This document shows, one piece after another, positions 1 through 8,742 of a stretch of 64,000 nt of DNA. The notes under the pieces were generated by a model that was given only the letters and a program-made list of their open reading frames with translations, searched no databases and was not told the origin of the DNA. Numbering within the stretch: position 1 is the first letter of the stretch; each line of letters starts with the position of its first letter. This DNA comes from Nitrosomonas sp. (GTDB lineage Bacteria > Pseudomonadota > Gammaproteobacteria > Burkholderiales > Nitrosomonadaceae). The stretch spans positions 372,001-436,000 of the forward strand of contig JADJES010000002.1 in assembly GCA_016708955.1 (NCBI GenBank). The letters are read 5' to 3'. The position numbers and the translations under genes are program-made.

Positions 1-2
1 TA

Positions 3-197
3 TTCGGCTTTATCAGAGCACTTGTTATTGTAATGTTACTGGTTCTGATCTCTGGATTAACAACGATTCCTAATCAAGTATTCTGGCAGCAAGCTGTTTT
101 AAGCCGCCCGCTGGAAGGGATAGCAATACAAATTTTGCCCTGGTTGCCAAATGATCTGTCAAAGCGTATCAGCTACGAAAGAAAAGAAAATTCTTAA
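3..197 (+). CDS. cvpA: CvpA family membrane protein, C-terminal fragment
   Basis: The window opens inside an open frame that runs to a TAA at 195-197. The visible 64 residues start with a hydrophobic stretch (ALVIVMLLVLISGLTTIP), followed by an amphipathic tail containing WLPNDLSKRI. This matches the last membrane segment and tail of CvpA (colicin V production family), an inner-membrane protein of unclear biochemical role. The call rests mainly on position: cvpA directly precedes purF in many proteobacteria, and purF starts about 100 bases downstream here. The N-terminus lies outside the window. The assignment is probable, not certain, because so little of the protein is visible. Confidence 0.7.
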   Translation, partial: FGFIRALVIVMLLVLISGLTTIPNQVFWQQAVLSRPLEGIAIQILPWLPNDLSKRISYERKENS

Positions 198-300
198 TAT
201 GATTCACTACGCTCTCACTTGTATGATTACGATTCCATTTGTTAAATATTTTCAATCCACATCTTTAAGTTGATTAGAGCAAATCTTACGGAGTATTTCT

Positions 301-1821
301 ATGTGTGGAATTCTCGGCATTGTTGCAAAATCGCCAGCGAATCAATTGCTTTATGATGGCTTATTAATGCTGCAGCATCGTGGGCAAGATGCAAGCGGTA
401 TAGTAACCGCACAAGGCAATACTTTTCATATGCACAAAGGCCTTGGATTGGTGCGTGATGTATTTCGTACCCGGAATATGCGAGCGTTAGCGGGTAATAT
501 CGGTATTGGCCATGTGCGTTATCCCACAGCCGGATCTGCCAATTCCTCAGCGGAGGCGCAACCTTTTTATGTGAATTCACCTTTTGGTATTGTACTAAGC
601 CATAATGGGAATCTGACAAATGCGGAAGAACTTAGCCAAGAATTATTTAGGGCTGACTTAAGGCATGTCAACACTAACTCAGATACGGAAGTTCTCCTGA
701 ATGTTCTCGCACACGAATTACAGGAAAGCACGCGTAATTGCCAACTTGATCCTGCCACAATCTTTACGGCTGTATCGGGTGTACATAAGCGTTGCAAAGG
801 TGCCTATGCTGTTATAGCCATGATTGCCGGATACGGGTTGTTAGCTTTCCGCGATCCATATGGCATACGCCCGTTAGTTTTTGGCACGGTAGAGAGTGAA
901 AATGGGCACGAATACCTGATTGCTTCAGAGAGTGTGGCTCTCGATACATTGGGCTTTAAACTGATACGCGATGTGGCGCCAGGAGAGGCTATTTTTATTG
1001 ATGAGGCTGGGAATTTCTACAACAAACAATGTGCAACCGAGTATTCATTGAATCCTTGTATTTTTGAATATGTATACCTGGCCCGGCCTGATTCCGTGAT
1101 TGATGGTATTTCGGTCTATGAAACACGATTGAACATGGGCGAGCATCTCGCTGAAAAAATTAGAAAATCAATGCAGCATCTGGATATTGATGTGGTAATT
1201 CCGATACCTGATTCAAGCCGTCCGAGTGCCTTACAACTCGCCAATCAATTGGGGGTTAATTTTCGCGAAGGTTTTGTTAAGAATCGTTATGTCGGTCGTA
1301 CCTTTATCATGCCGGGTCAACAACAACGACGTAAATCAGTGCGCCAGAAACTCAATGCAATAGGCATAGAATTCCGTGGCAAAAATGTTTTATTAGTTGA
1401 TGATTCAATTGTACGTGGCACTACAAGTCGCGAGATAGTGCAGATGGCGCGTGAGGCTGGCGCACATAAAATTTATTTTGCATCCGCAGCCCCCCCAGTG
1501 AGATACCCCAATGTGTACGGTATAGATATGCCTACGCGCCAAGAATTAATTGCAACCGATCGAAGCACAGAGGAAATTTGTAATGAAATTGGCGCAGATT
1601 ATCTGATTTATCAAGATCTGGAGGCACTTAGCCGTGCCATCTCAAAAATCTCACCGACAGTAAAAAATTTTGAGACTTCATGTTTTGATGGAAACTATAT
1701 CACAGGCGATGTAACAGCAGAATATTTACGCACCATTGAATTACAACGAAATTCCAGTCAATCTTTTTTGCAAACCAAATCCAATACACAACTTGATTTA
1801 AGTCTGGTTTTCTCTGATTAG
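301..1821 (+). CDS. purF: Amidophosphoribosyltransferase
   Basis: This 506-residue enzyme catalyses the first committed step of purine synthesis, making 5-phosphoribosylamine from PRPP and glutamine in the cytoplasm. The start MCGILGI exposes Cys2, the N-terminal nucleophile of class II glutamine amidotransferases after Met removal. The glutaminase domain contains GHVRYPTAG near residue 70 and SHNGNLTN near residue 100. The C-terminal phosphoribosyltransferase domain has the PRPP-binding motif VLLVDDSIVRGTT around residues 364-376. Length is normal for the family. An upstream TACGGAG serves as ribosome binding site. It sits between cvpA and metZ, the order also seen in Pseudomonas. Confidence 0.97.
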   Translation: MCGILGIVAKSPANQLLYDGLLMLQHRGQDASGIVTAQGNTFHMHKGLGLVRDVFRTRNMRALAGNIGIGHVRYPTAGSANSSAEAQPFYVNSPFGIVLSHNGNLTNAEELSQELFRADLRHVNTNSDTEVLLNVLAHELQESTRNCQLDPATIFTAVSGVHKRCKGAYAVIAMIAGYGLLAFRDPYGIRPLVFGTVESENGHEYLIASESVALDTLGFKLIRDVAPGEAIFIDEAGNFYNKQCATEYSLNPCIFEYVYLARPDSVIDGISVYETRLNMGEHLAEKIRKSMQHLDIDVVIPIPDSSRPSALQLANQLGVNFREGFVKNRYVGRTFIMPGQQQRRKSVRQKLNAIGIEFRGKNVLLVDDSIVRGTTSREIVQMAREAGAHKIYFASAAPPVRYPNVYGIDMPTRQELIATDRSTEEICNEIGADYLIYQDLEALSRAISKISPTVKNFETSCFDGNYITGDVTAEYLRTIELQRNSSQSFLQTKSNTQLDLSLVFSD

Positions 1822-1945
1822 TAATTTTTTTAGATTTAATTGGTTACACTTTTCCATTCTTACGACAATCAGATAAATAGTAGTGAACACGAAAATATTT
1901 CCAGATTGTTAACATTTTTACGTTTTTGCTTGAGGTTTTATATAC

Positions 1946-3121
1946 ATGTCTGATCATTTACAGCCAGAGACACTTGCACTCCATACCGGTATTCATCGTA
2001 GTCAGTTTAATGAACATTCCGAGGCAATGTATTTAACATCAAGTTTTGTCTTTGATAGTGCCGCACAGGCAGCCGCACGCTTTTCTGGGAGTGAACCGGG
2101 GAATATTTATGCCCGGTTTACCAATCCCACTGTAACTGCATTCGAAGAGCGGCTTGCGGTATTGGAAGGCGCAGAAGCATGTATTGCAACTTCTTCCGGC
2201 ATGTCAGCAATACTTGCATGCGTAATGGGATTACTCTCTGCCGGTGATCATATTGTCGCTTCGCGCAGTTTATTTGGCGCCACCGTCAATTTATTCAATA
2301 ACATATTGAAGCGATTTAATATCGATACCACGTTTGTATCGGCTACGGATGTTAATTCATGGGAAGCTGCGATACAGCCTAACACCAAGCTATTTTTTCT
2401 GGAAACACCGTCCAATCCATTAACAGAAATTTCAGATATCGCTGAATTATCAAAAATTTCCAGAAAAGCTGGTATTTGGTTGGTCGTTGATAATTGTTTT
2501 TGTACACCCATTCTGCAAAAACCGCTCGAGCTGGGTGCTGATATTGTCATACATTCTGCAACCAAGTATTTGGATGGACAAGGTAGGGTATTGGGGGGGG
2601 CCGTGTTAGGTAATCAGGAATTGCTAATGGATGGCGGCATCTATGGGTTTTTGCGTACAGCCGGGCCAACACTTAGTGCATTCAATGCTTGGGTTATATT
2701 AAAAGGTTTGGAAACACTCAAAATACGCGTGGAGGCACATGCCGAGAATGCCCTAAAAATGGCCCGGTGGCTTGAATCTAAATCGAATGTGACGCGTGTA
2801 TTTTATCCTGGCTTAATGTCTCATCCGCAATATGAGTTGGCAAAATGTCAACAGAAATCAGGTGGTGGTATTGTCACCTTTGAAGTGAAAGGTGGCAAAG
2901 AGGCGGCTTGGCGTGTTATTGATTCGACACGTTTGATATCAATCACTGCGAATCTTGGTGATGCCAAGAGCACACTGACACATCCCGCAACGACAACCCA
3001 TGCTCGTATCAGTCAAGAAGCACGGGATGCCGCGGGTATATCCGATGGATTGTTACGCATCGCAGTGGGGTTAGAAGCTGTACAAGATCTTCAGGATGAT
3101 CTAGCGCGAGGGCTGTCGTAA
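1946..3121 (+). CDS. metZ: O-succinylhomoserine sulfhydrylase
   Basis: This PLP-dependent Cys/Met-metabolism enzyme (391 residues) makes homocysteine directly from O-succinylhomoserine and sulfide in methionine synthesis. Family marks are the SSGMSA loop near residue 80, FLETPSNPL near 150, and the PLP-lysine motif SATKYLDGQG near residues 202-211. The following RVLGGAVLG is typical of the MetZ branch rather than MetB or MetC, though the subfamilies are close. A G8 run at 2593-2600 lies in the coding sequence just after the PLP lysine without breaking the frame. No riboswitch is apparent in the 124-base upstream gap. Placement after purF supports metZ. Confidence 0.93.
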   Translation: MSDHLQPETLALHTGIHRSQFNEHSEAMYLTSSFVFDSAAQAAARFSGSEPGNIYARFTNPTVTAFEERLAVLEGAEACIATSSGMSAILACVMGLLSAGDHIVASRSLFGATVNLFNNILKRFNIDTTFVSATDVNSWEAAIQPNTKLFFLETPSNPLTEISDIAELSKISRKAGIWLVVDNCFCTPILQKPLELGADIVIHSATKYLDGQGRVLGGAVLGNQELLMDGGIYGFLRTAGPTLSAFNAWVILKGLETLKIRVEAHAENALKMARWLESKSNVTRVFYPGLMSHPQYELAKCQQKSGGGIVTFEVKGGKEAAWRVIDSTRLISITANLGDAKSTLTHPATTTHARISQEARDAAGISDGLLRIAVGLEAVQDLQDDLARGLS

Positions 3122-3187
3122 AAAGCGCGCTTGTAAGTGCGTGTTTAATTTACACCAAAAAATGCTTTTTATACTATTTGCCATTGG

Positions 3188-3679
3188 CTAAATTACTTCA
3201 GCTTTCTGGATAATCACATCTTCAAGCGGGACATTTTGGTGACCAGCAGAGTCTCCGGTTTTAACTTTCTTAATTTTATCAACGACATCCTGACCTTCAA
3301 TTACTTTTCCGAATACACAATAACCATAGCCTTGCGATGATGGGGATTTATAATTTAGAAATCCATTGCTGGCCACATTAATAAAAAATTGTGCAGTTGC
3401 GGAATGCACGTCAGCACTTCGCGCCATCGCGATGGTGTAAGTGTCATTCTTGAGTCCATTAGCAGCCTCATTTTGAATGGGTGCTTGCGTGGTTTTTTGT
3501 TTCATTCCGGGCTCAAATCCACCACCCTGAATCATAAAATCATCAATGACGCGATGAAATAATGTGTTGTCATAAAATCCACTGGTAACATAATTTAAAA
3601 AATTCTGCACAGTTTCAGGCGCTTTCTCACTATCCAGTTCAAGTGTTATAACACCAAAATTAGTTTGTAGTCTGACCAT
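3188..3679 (-). CDS. ppiB: Peptidyl-prolyl cis-trans isomerase B (cytoplasmic cyclophilin)
   Basis: This 163-residue cyclophilin catalyses proline cis-trans isomerisation during protein folding. It begins MVRLQTNFGVITLEL, without a signal peptide, so it should act in the cytoplasm. Core motifs are FHRVIDDFMIQGG (residues 41-53), with the catalytic Arg, AMARSADVHSATAQFFIN near 85-102, and YCVFGKVIEG. It lies 29 bases downstream of a second, exported cyclophilin on the same strand, and the two are clearly paralogous. They probably form a two-gene operon. Confidence 0.95.
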   Translation of the reverse strand: MVRLQTNFGVITLELDSEKAPETVQNFLNYVTSGFYDNTLFHRVIDDFMIQGGGFEPGMKQKTTQAPIQNEAANGLKNDTYTIAMARSADVHSATAQFFINVASNGFLNYKSPSSQGYGYCVFGKVIEGQDVVDKIKKVKTGDSAGHQNVPLEDVIIQKAEVI

Positions 3680-3708
3680 ATCAATCCTTTGTGGGTTTGT
3701 GATTCCTG

Positions 3709-4302
3709 TTATTGAGGGCTCTGTTTCTCAGGAACGGGCAATTTAATAATTTCTTCGATAATTACGCTATTTTTGGGCACATCTCCTGGAAAAGGGCCGC
3801 CTGATCCAGTTGGTGCGGATGCGATTTTATTCACAACTTCCATGCCCGTGATTACTTTACCAAATACAGTGTATCCATAACCGCTTTGGCTGGGTGCTTT
3901 ATAATTGAGGAATCCGTTATTCGCGACATTGATAAAAAATTGCGCGGAAGCAGAGTGCGGATCTGATGTGCGCGCCATTGCTATTGTTCCAATCTCATTC
4001 TTTAAACCGTTCGCCGCTTCATTTTGAATCGGTGGTCTGGTTGGTTTCTGCTTGAAAGCAGTATCGAATCCGCCACCTTGAATCATAAAACCGGATATCA
4101 CACGGTGAAACAGCGTATTTTTATAAAAATCCTCTTCAATATATTTCAGGAAATTCTCCACTGTTTCGGGTGCTTTGTCCGGGTAAAGCTCGAGTACGAT
4201 ATTCCCTAAGTTCGTTTTCATTTCAACCCGTATGTCTGCGGCATTAACACTGATATGTATCGAGATTAAAAACAGAAAAATCAAAATCTGGCGGAGTCGC
4301 AT
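3709..4302 (-). CDS. ppiA: Exported peptidyl-prolyl cis-trans isomerase (cyclophilin)
   Basis: A second cyclophilin, with a signal peptide (MRLRQILIFLFLISIHISVNA), so it is expected in the periplasm. The frame is open further upstream, but the ATG at 4302 is chosen because the signal peptide starts there and AGGA sits 5 bases before it. That gives 197 residues. Catalytic motifs FHRVISGFMIQGG and AMARTSDPHSASAQFFIN closely match the cytoplasmic paralogue next door. It presumably assists folding of exported proteins. Its upstream region overlaps that of the divergently transcribed cysS. Confidence 0.92.
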   Translation of the reverse strand: MRLRQILIFLFLISIHISVNAADIRVEMKTNLGNIVLELYPDKAPETVENFLKYIEEDFYKNTLFHRVISGFMIQGGGFDTAFKQKPTRPPIQNEAANGLKNEIGTIAMARTSDPHSASAQFFINVANNGFLNYKAPSQSGYGYTVFGKVITGMEVVNKIASAPTGSGGPFPGDVPKNSVIIEEIIKLPVPEKQSPQ

Positions 4303-4450
4303 AGGTATCCTATTAGTTATAAACGAGGGTAAGAGTTTCATATTTACAATATGCTATACTCATTGGTTATTTATTTTTGATTCAGTCATCAAGAACATCC
4401 GGAATTCTATCAAGAAGATAGTCAGCTCTACAATTTTATCTGTTGGCCTT

Positions 4451-5833
4451 ATGCTTAAAATTTATAACTCAATTGCCCGGGAAAAACAAGATTTTGTTCC
4501 CATCATACCTGGAAAAGTAAAAATATATGTTTGCGGTATGACCGTCTATGATTACTGTCATCTGGGGCATGCAAGGGTTCTGGTGGTTTTTGATACGGTT
4601 GTCCGCTGGTTAAAGGCGAATGATTTTGAGGTTAGTTATGTGCGGAATATTACTGATATCGATGACAAAATTATCAAACGTGCGCAAGAAAACAATGAAT
4701 CAATCGAAACGCTGACGCAGCGTTTTATTCAGGCTATGAATGAGGATTCTTTCGCGTTGGGTGTTTCATCACCGACTTTTGAGCCGCGTGCAACTGGATA
4801 TGTCGAGAACATGATTGGTATGATCGGCACCTTGATTGAAAAGAATCTTGCCTATCAGGCAAGTAATGGTGATGTTTATTATGCTGTGCACAACTTTCCA
4901 AGTTACGGAAAACTTTCCGGTAAATCTCTGAATGATCTGCGTGCCGGCGAGCGCGTAGAAATTGATTCGAATAAAAAGGATCCGTTGGACTTTGTGCTGT
5001 GGAAATCTGCAAAGCCGGGAGAGCCGTCTTGGGAATCTCCTTGGGGAAAGGGGCGTCCAGGCTGGCACATTGAGTGCTCGGCAATGAGTGAACAACTATT
5101 GGGTGTGCATTTTGATATTCATGGCGGAGGACAGGATTTGCAATTTCCACACCATGAGAATGAAATTGCCCAAAGTGAAGGTGCGCATGATCATCCCTTT
5201 GTTAATTACTGGATGCATAATGGATTTGTGCGCGTTGATAATGAAAAGATGTCAAAGTCCTTAGGTAACTTTTTTACGGTTCGAGAGATACTGAAACATT
5301 ATCAACCTGAGGTGGTGCGTTTCTTTATTTTGCGTGCGCATTACCGCAGTCCATTAAACTATTCTGATCAGCATCTGAAAGATACAAAACTTGCACTGGA
5401 TCGTCTGTATATTGCTCTCAAGGAAGTGAAACCGGTTGATATGCTAACGATCAATTGGAGTAATCTCAATGCGCAGAAATTTAAAGTTGCAATGGATGAT
5501 GACTTTAATACACCGGAAGCGATCGCAGTATTGTTTGAGCTTGTTAGTGACATCAATAAAACAGGTTCAAAAGAGAATGCGGGACTACTAAAAGGATTGG
5601 GTAATTTATTGGGTTTGTTGCAACAGAATCCGCAAGAATATTTGCAAAATAAAGTTGTTACTAGTGAATTGGATTCTTTAACGCAAGATGCGATTGAGCT
5701 GTTGATTCAACAGCGGATAAGCGCACGCAAAGCAGGCCGGTATTCCGATGCTGATGCGATTCGAAAAAATCTTCTGGAACAAGGCATCATTCTTGAGGAT
5801 AATCCGCAAGGTACTACCTGGCGGCGCACATAA
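4451..5833 (+). CDS. cysS: Cysteine--tRNA ligase
   Basis: Cysteinyl-tRNA synthetase of 460 residues, which charges tRNA-Cys in the cytoplasm. It shows the class I HIGH variant HLGH at residues 37-40, zinc-binding Cys28 in VCGMTVYD, further zinc-ligand context at WHIECSAM and HHENEIAQSE, and the KMSKS loop near residue 266 (EKMSKSLGNF). The frame is open upstream to 4232, which would overlap the start of the exported cyclophilin. MLKIYNSIAREK is the usual beginning of the family, so the ATG at 4451 is preferred. Length is typical. Confidence 0.96.
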   Translation: MLKIYNSIAREKQDFVPIIPGKVKIYVCGMTVYDYCHLGHARVLVVFDTVVRWLKANDFEVSYVRNITDIDDKIIKRAQENNESIETLTQRFIQAMNEDSFALGVSSPTFEPRATGYVENMIGMIGTLIEKNLAYQASNGDVYYAVHNFPSYGKLSGKSLNDLRAGERVEIDSNKKDPLDFVLWKSAKPGEPSWESPWGKGRPGWHIECSAMSEQLLGVHFDIHGGGQDLQFPHHENEIAQSEGAHDHPFVNYWMHNGFVRVDNEKMSKSLGNFFTVREILKHYQPEVVRFFILRAHYRSPLNYSDQHLKDTKLALDRLYIALKEVKPVDMLTINWSNLNAQKFKVAMDDDFNTPEAIAVLFELVSDINKTGSKENAGLLKGLGNLLGLLQQNPQEYLQNKVVTSELDSLTQDAIELLIQQRISARKAGRYSDADAIRKNLLEQGIILEDNPQGTTWRRT

Positions 5834-5853
5834 ATATTCGTGGTTCAGTCGAT

Positions 5854-6606
5854 CTATATTTTCCATAGATACAGTGTAGATTTTGAAAAATCATCCAACT
5901 GGATACTTTTATAAGGTGTGATGCCAGGGATCATGAAAGTATTGCTGATGAGTAGACTGCCCGGACGCATTTCCTTAACCGCTTTGTGCCAAAGCGATTC
6001 CATAGGAACCGGCGACAGATAGGCATAGACAACATCATATTTTGAAAAATCGTATTCCCAGAAATCCCCCCAAAATACTTTACAGGTTGAGACGCAAAAT
6101 AGACTTCTTAGTTTACTGATTAAGAATGGCAAAGGTGCCGATTCAATGCCGTGAAATATGCCATTTCTGCGGGTGTTTGCCAGATTCTTCACTAAGCCGC
6201 CACAACCGCTCCCCAGATCAACAAAAGAAAATTTCCCTTGCTCAGGTAATAGTGCTTCCAGTGCATGGTTTACCCTTTTACTTGAAAGATAAAGCGGTAC
6301 TTGGGTTTTATAAGTTTTTCCATAAATTAATAATAAGCAGAGGAAAAGTACCAAAAACCAAGTTGAGGAAATATTTAACGCCAGTGTAGTAATAGCCAGA
6401 GGAATAAATGCCAGGTGAATCGGAATCCACCATGCCGGCATTCTCATGGAATAACTGATCAATCCGGACAATAAACCTTGCACTAGGCCCCATTCGAGTA
6501 GGTTCAATACGATCGCAGATTGCGATACTATAAAAAAACCAACCAATACTATGGTGAGTATCTGAATAAGTAGCGCTATAACCACTGGATGGAGGTGTTT
6601 TAGCAT
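5854..6606 (-). CDS. Membrane-anchored class I SAM-dependent methyltransferase-like protein
   Basis: A 250-residue protein with two parts. Residues 1-95 contain about three hydrophobic segments (for example VVIALLIQILTIVLVGFFIV and WFLVLFLCLLLIYG). Residues 105-250 carry a Rossmann methyltransferase fold, recognised by the SAM-binding motif FVDLGSGCGGLV near residue 128, an acidic post-motif (GIESAP) and the later motif YDVVYAYLSP. The substrate is unknown, and the catalytic half is short. It lies convergent to cysS and downstream of motB with a 15-base gap, so it may be transcribed with motA-motB, but no functional link is visible. Confidence 0.7.
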   Translation of the reverse strand: MLKHLHPVVIALLIQILTIVLVGFFIVSQSAIVLNLLEWGLVQGLLSGLISYSMRMPAWWIPIHLAFIPLAITTLALNISSTWFLVLFLCLLLIYGKTYKTQVPLYLSSKRVNHALEALLPEQGKFSFVDLGSGCGGLVKNLANTRRNGIFHGIESAPLPFLISKLRSLFCVSTCKVFWGDFWEYDFSKYDVVYAYLSPVPMESLWHKAVKEMRPGSLLISNTFMIPGITPYKSIQLDDFSKSTLYLWKI

Positions 6607-6621
6607 TTAGGATTGATTATA

Positions 6622-7548
6622 TTATAAGGGGCTATTTTCTGGGTTCTGCAATAATTCTTTATTGGGTTCATCCTGCATATCAATATCGAGTGTGTGCTTA
6701 TCCATCGTGATGGATTTCTCAGCTCTTTCATTCATAACAACGATACTGATCCGGCGATTGATGGGGTTGAGCGGGGCATCCTTATCAAATAACACGGCAG
6801 AAGACAAACCGATGACTTGAAGGACCTTACTCGTATCCATGCCACCAACAATCAGTTCTCGCCGTGAAGCATTCGCACGATCAGCCGATAGCTCCCAATT
6901 GCTATAGCCTTTGTCTCCGGTTGGAAATGGTTTTCCATCCGTATGCCCGGAGAGGCTGATTTTGTTTTCGACATCGTTGAGCATTTTACCAATTTCGCGC
7001 AGGATGGTTTTTGTATATGGCTGCAACTCGGCTTTTCCCGATGCAAACATAGGACGATTTTGTTCATCAACAATTTGGATTCTTAAGCCATCCGATGTGA
7101 TATCCAGTAAAAGCTGGTTTGCAAATTTCTTTAATGATGGATTGGCTTCAACTGCATCTTCTATTTTCTTTTTTAGCCCTTCCAGCTTGATCAATTCGGC
7201 GCGCTCCTTAATGATTTTTTTGGCCTTTTTATCTTCTTCAGCAGTACTTTTCTGTACTTGACCTTGCTGACGTGTCAAATCGGTTCCACCTCCTTTAATT
7301 AAACTGCTGCTTTCACCCACAGATGATCCACCCATCAGAGCAACTTTTAACGGTGTTTTAAAATGTTCAGAAATGCCTTCCAATTGACTCTTGGTTGATG
7401 ATCCCAATAACCACATTAATAAAAAGAATGCCATCATAGCGGTGACAAAGTCAGCATAAGCAATTTTCCAGGCGCCACCATGGTGGCCACCCGCTACCTT
7501 CTTAATCCGCTTGATGACAATCGGGCGCTGTGAAAGATCATCGGCCAT
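6622..7548 (-). CDS. motB: Flagellar motor stator protein MotB
   Basis: MotB (308 residues) anchors the flagellar stator to peptidoglycan and carries the proton-conducting aspartate. After a basic cytoplasmic start comes the single membrane helix with Asp33 in YADFVTAMMAFFLLMWLLG. The C-terminal half is an OmpA-like peptidoglycan-binding domain with ISLSGHTDGKPF and NWELSADRANASRR. It is encoded 41 bases after motA on the same strand, the usual stator operon. No other flagellar genes are in the window. Confidence 0.94.
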   Translation of the reverse strand: MADDLSQRPIVIKRIKKVAGGHHGGAWKIAYADFVTAMMAFFLLMWLLGSSTKSQLEGISEHFKTPLKVALMGGSSVGESSSLIKGGGTDLTRQQGQVQKSTAEEDKKAKKIIKERAELIKLEGLKKKIEDAVEANPSLKKFANQLLLDITSDGLRIQIVDEQNRPMFASGKAELQPYTKTILREIGKMLNDVENKISLSGHTDGKPFPTGDKGYSNWELSADRANASRRELIVGGMDTSKVLQVIGLSSAVLFDKDAPLNPINRRISIVVMNERAEKSITMDKHTLDIDMQDEPNKELLQNPENSPL

Positions 7549-7589
7549 AACTATTCTCGCAATTCAAATGGGAAATCTTTTTGAAAAAA

Positions 7590-8450
7590 CTACTTTGTTT
7601 TGCTCTGTTTGACATGTTCTTCCAATTCAAGGAAAGATGGTCTCTCGGTCGTGAACAAGACTTTTCGTCCAAATTCAATTGCAAGAACCGGGGAATAGCC
7701 ATTTAAATTGGCTAGCAGTGTGATTTTTATACACTCAAATAGCTTGCTGGATTCATGCAAGCCATGTTCAAGTTTTCCGGCGAGCGGGCTGACAAATCCG
7801 TAAGCCAGTAAAATTCCAAGAAATGTTCCCACCAAAGCCGCAGCAATCAAAATTCCCAACTCTGCTGGTGGAAGATGAACCGATTCCATGGTGTGTACCA
7901 CCCCCATCACGGCAGCCACAATGCCAAAAGCAGGTAATCCATCGCCCAGTTTAGCGACCACATGTATGGGGACTTCACCCTCTTGGTGATGTGTCTCCAG
8001 CTCGCTATCCATTAAACTCTCAATTTCCAGAGAATTGAGATTGCCGCCGACCATTAATCTCAAATAGTCCGTGATAAATTCTGTGATATGGTGATCAGCC
8101 AAGATATCGGGGTATTTCGTAAAAATAGGACTGCTGGCTGGATCGTCCACGTCTCCTTCAATGGACATTAAGCCTTCTTTACGGATTTTTCCGAGTATTT
8201 CATAGAGCAATGTCATTAAATCCATATAAAGCGCTTTGGTGTATTTGGAGCCTTTGAAAACAGTAGGTAGCGCTTTTAGAGTGGCTTTGATGGCTTTATT
8301 CGAATTGCCAACCACCAAAGCCCCTAGAGCACCACCACCAATCATAAGCACCTCAACGGGCTGCCACAAAGAAGCGAGATGACCGCCCGCTAATGCAAAA
8401 CCGCCAAATACAGAAATAATAATGATGAGATAACCAACTGAAACTAGCAT
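7590..8450 (-). CDS. motA: Flagellar motor stator protein MotA
   Basis: MotA (286 residues) forms the stator channel with MotB and transmits torque to the rotor. It has four hydrophobic segments: one at the N-terminus (VGYLIIIISVFGGFALAGG), one near 35-50, and a pair near residues 175-220 containing the conserved GDGLPAFGIVAAVMGVVHTM and LGILIAAALVGTFLGILLAYG. The long cytoplasmic loop between the second and third segments carries the charged residues that contact FliG. It is the first gene of the motA-motB pair. Confidence 0.95.
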   Translation of the reverse strand: MLVSVGYLIIIISVFGGFALAGGHLASLWQPVEVLMIGGGALGALVVGNSNKAIKATLKALPTVFKGSKYTKALYMDLMTLLYEILGKIRKEGLMSIEGDVDDPASSPIFTKYPDILADHHITEFITDYLRLMVGGNLNSLEIESLMDSELETHHQEGEVPIHVVAKLGDGLPAFGIVAAVMGVVHTMESVHLPPAELGILIAAALVGTFLGILLAYGFVSPLAGKLEHGLHESSKLFECIKITLLANLNGYSPVLAIEFGRKVLFTTERPSFLELEEHVKQSKTK

Positions 8451-8460
8451 TACGGTAACT

Positions 8461-8742
8461 CCTTAGAATGTGATTATGCAATCTATCGACGGCAGATTCT
8501 GAAGTGAGAAGTTAGCATATGGCTAGAAAATTCATTTCTGGAGATAGCGCTAGTTTTCCCTGTATTTTCTGGGTTTCTAGTATTCTTGGTATTTTCCTTG
8601 TAGGCACAAATAATAAATGGCGCTTGAACCAAGGAGCTTAAGCGTTGTTAAAGAATGTTTTAGAAGTAACTGCACAGGATGCCAGATCAGAAATGCTGGC
8701 AGTTAAAAGCAATTCGTTCTTTGGGGTAGTTATTCCCGGTGG
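8461..8742. other. Intergenic gap upstream of motA and downstream of the ABC exporter
   Basis: About 280 bases with no convincing gene. A GTCGATAG-like octamer (reverse complement of 8483-8490) resembles the -10 half of a flagellar sigma-28 promoter for motA, but no matching -35 box is found at the right distance. A short TGCCAG/CTGGCA hairpin lies near 8680-8702 without a T-tract. Nothing else is visible. Confidence 0.4.

Noticed and set aside
1822..1945. SAM riboswitch upstream of metZ
   Set aside because: Gap is short and AT-rich without the conserved helices.
8483..8490. Sigma-28-like -10 box for motA
   Set aside because: Six of eight bases fit but there is no TAAA at the required spacing.
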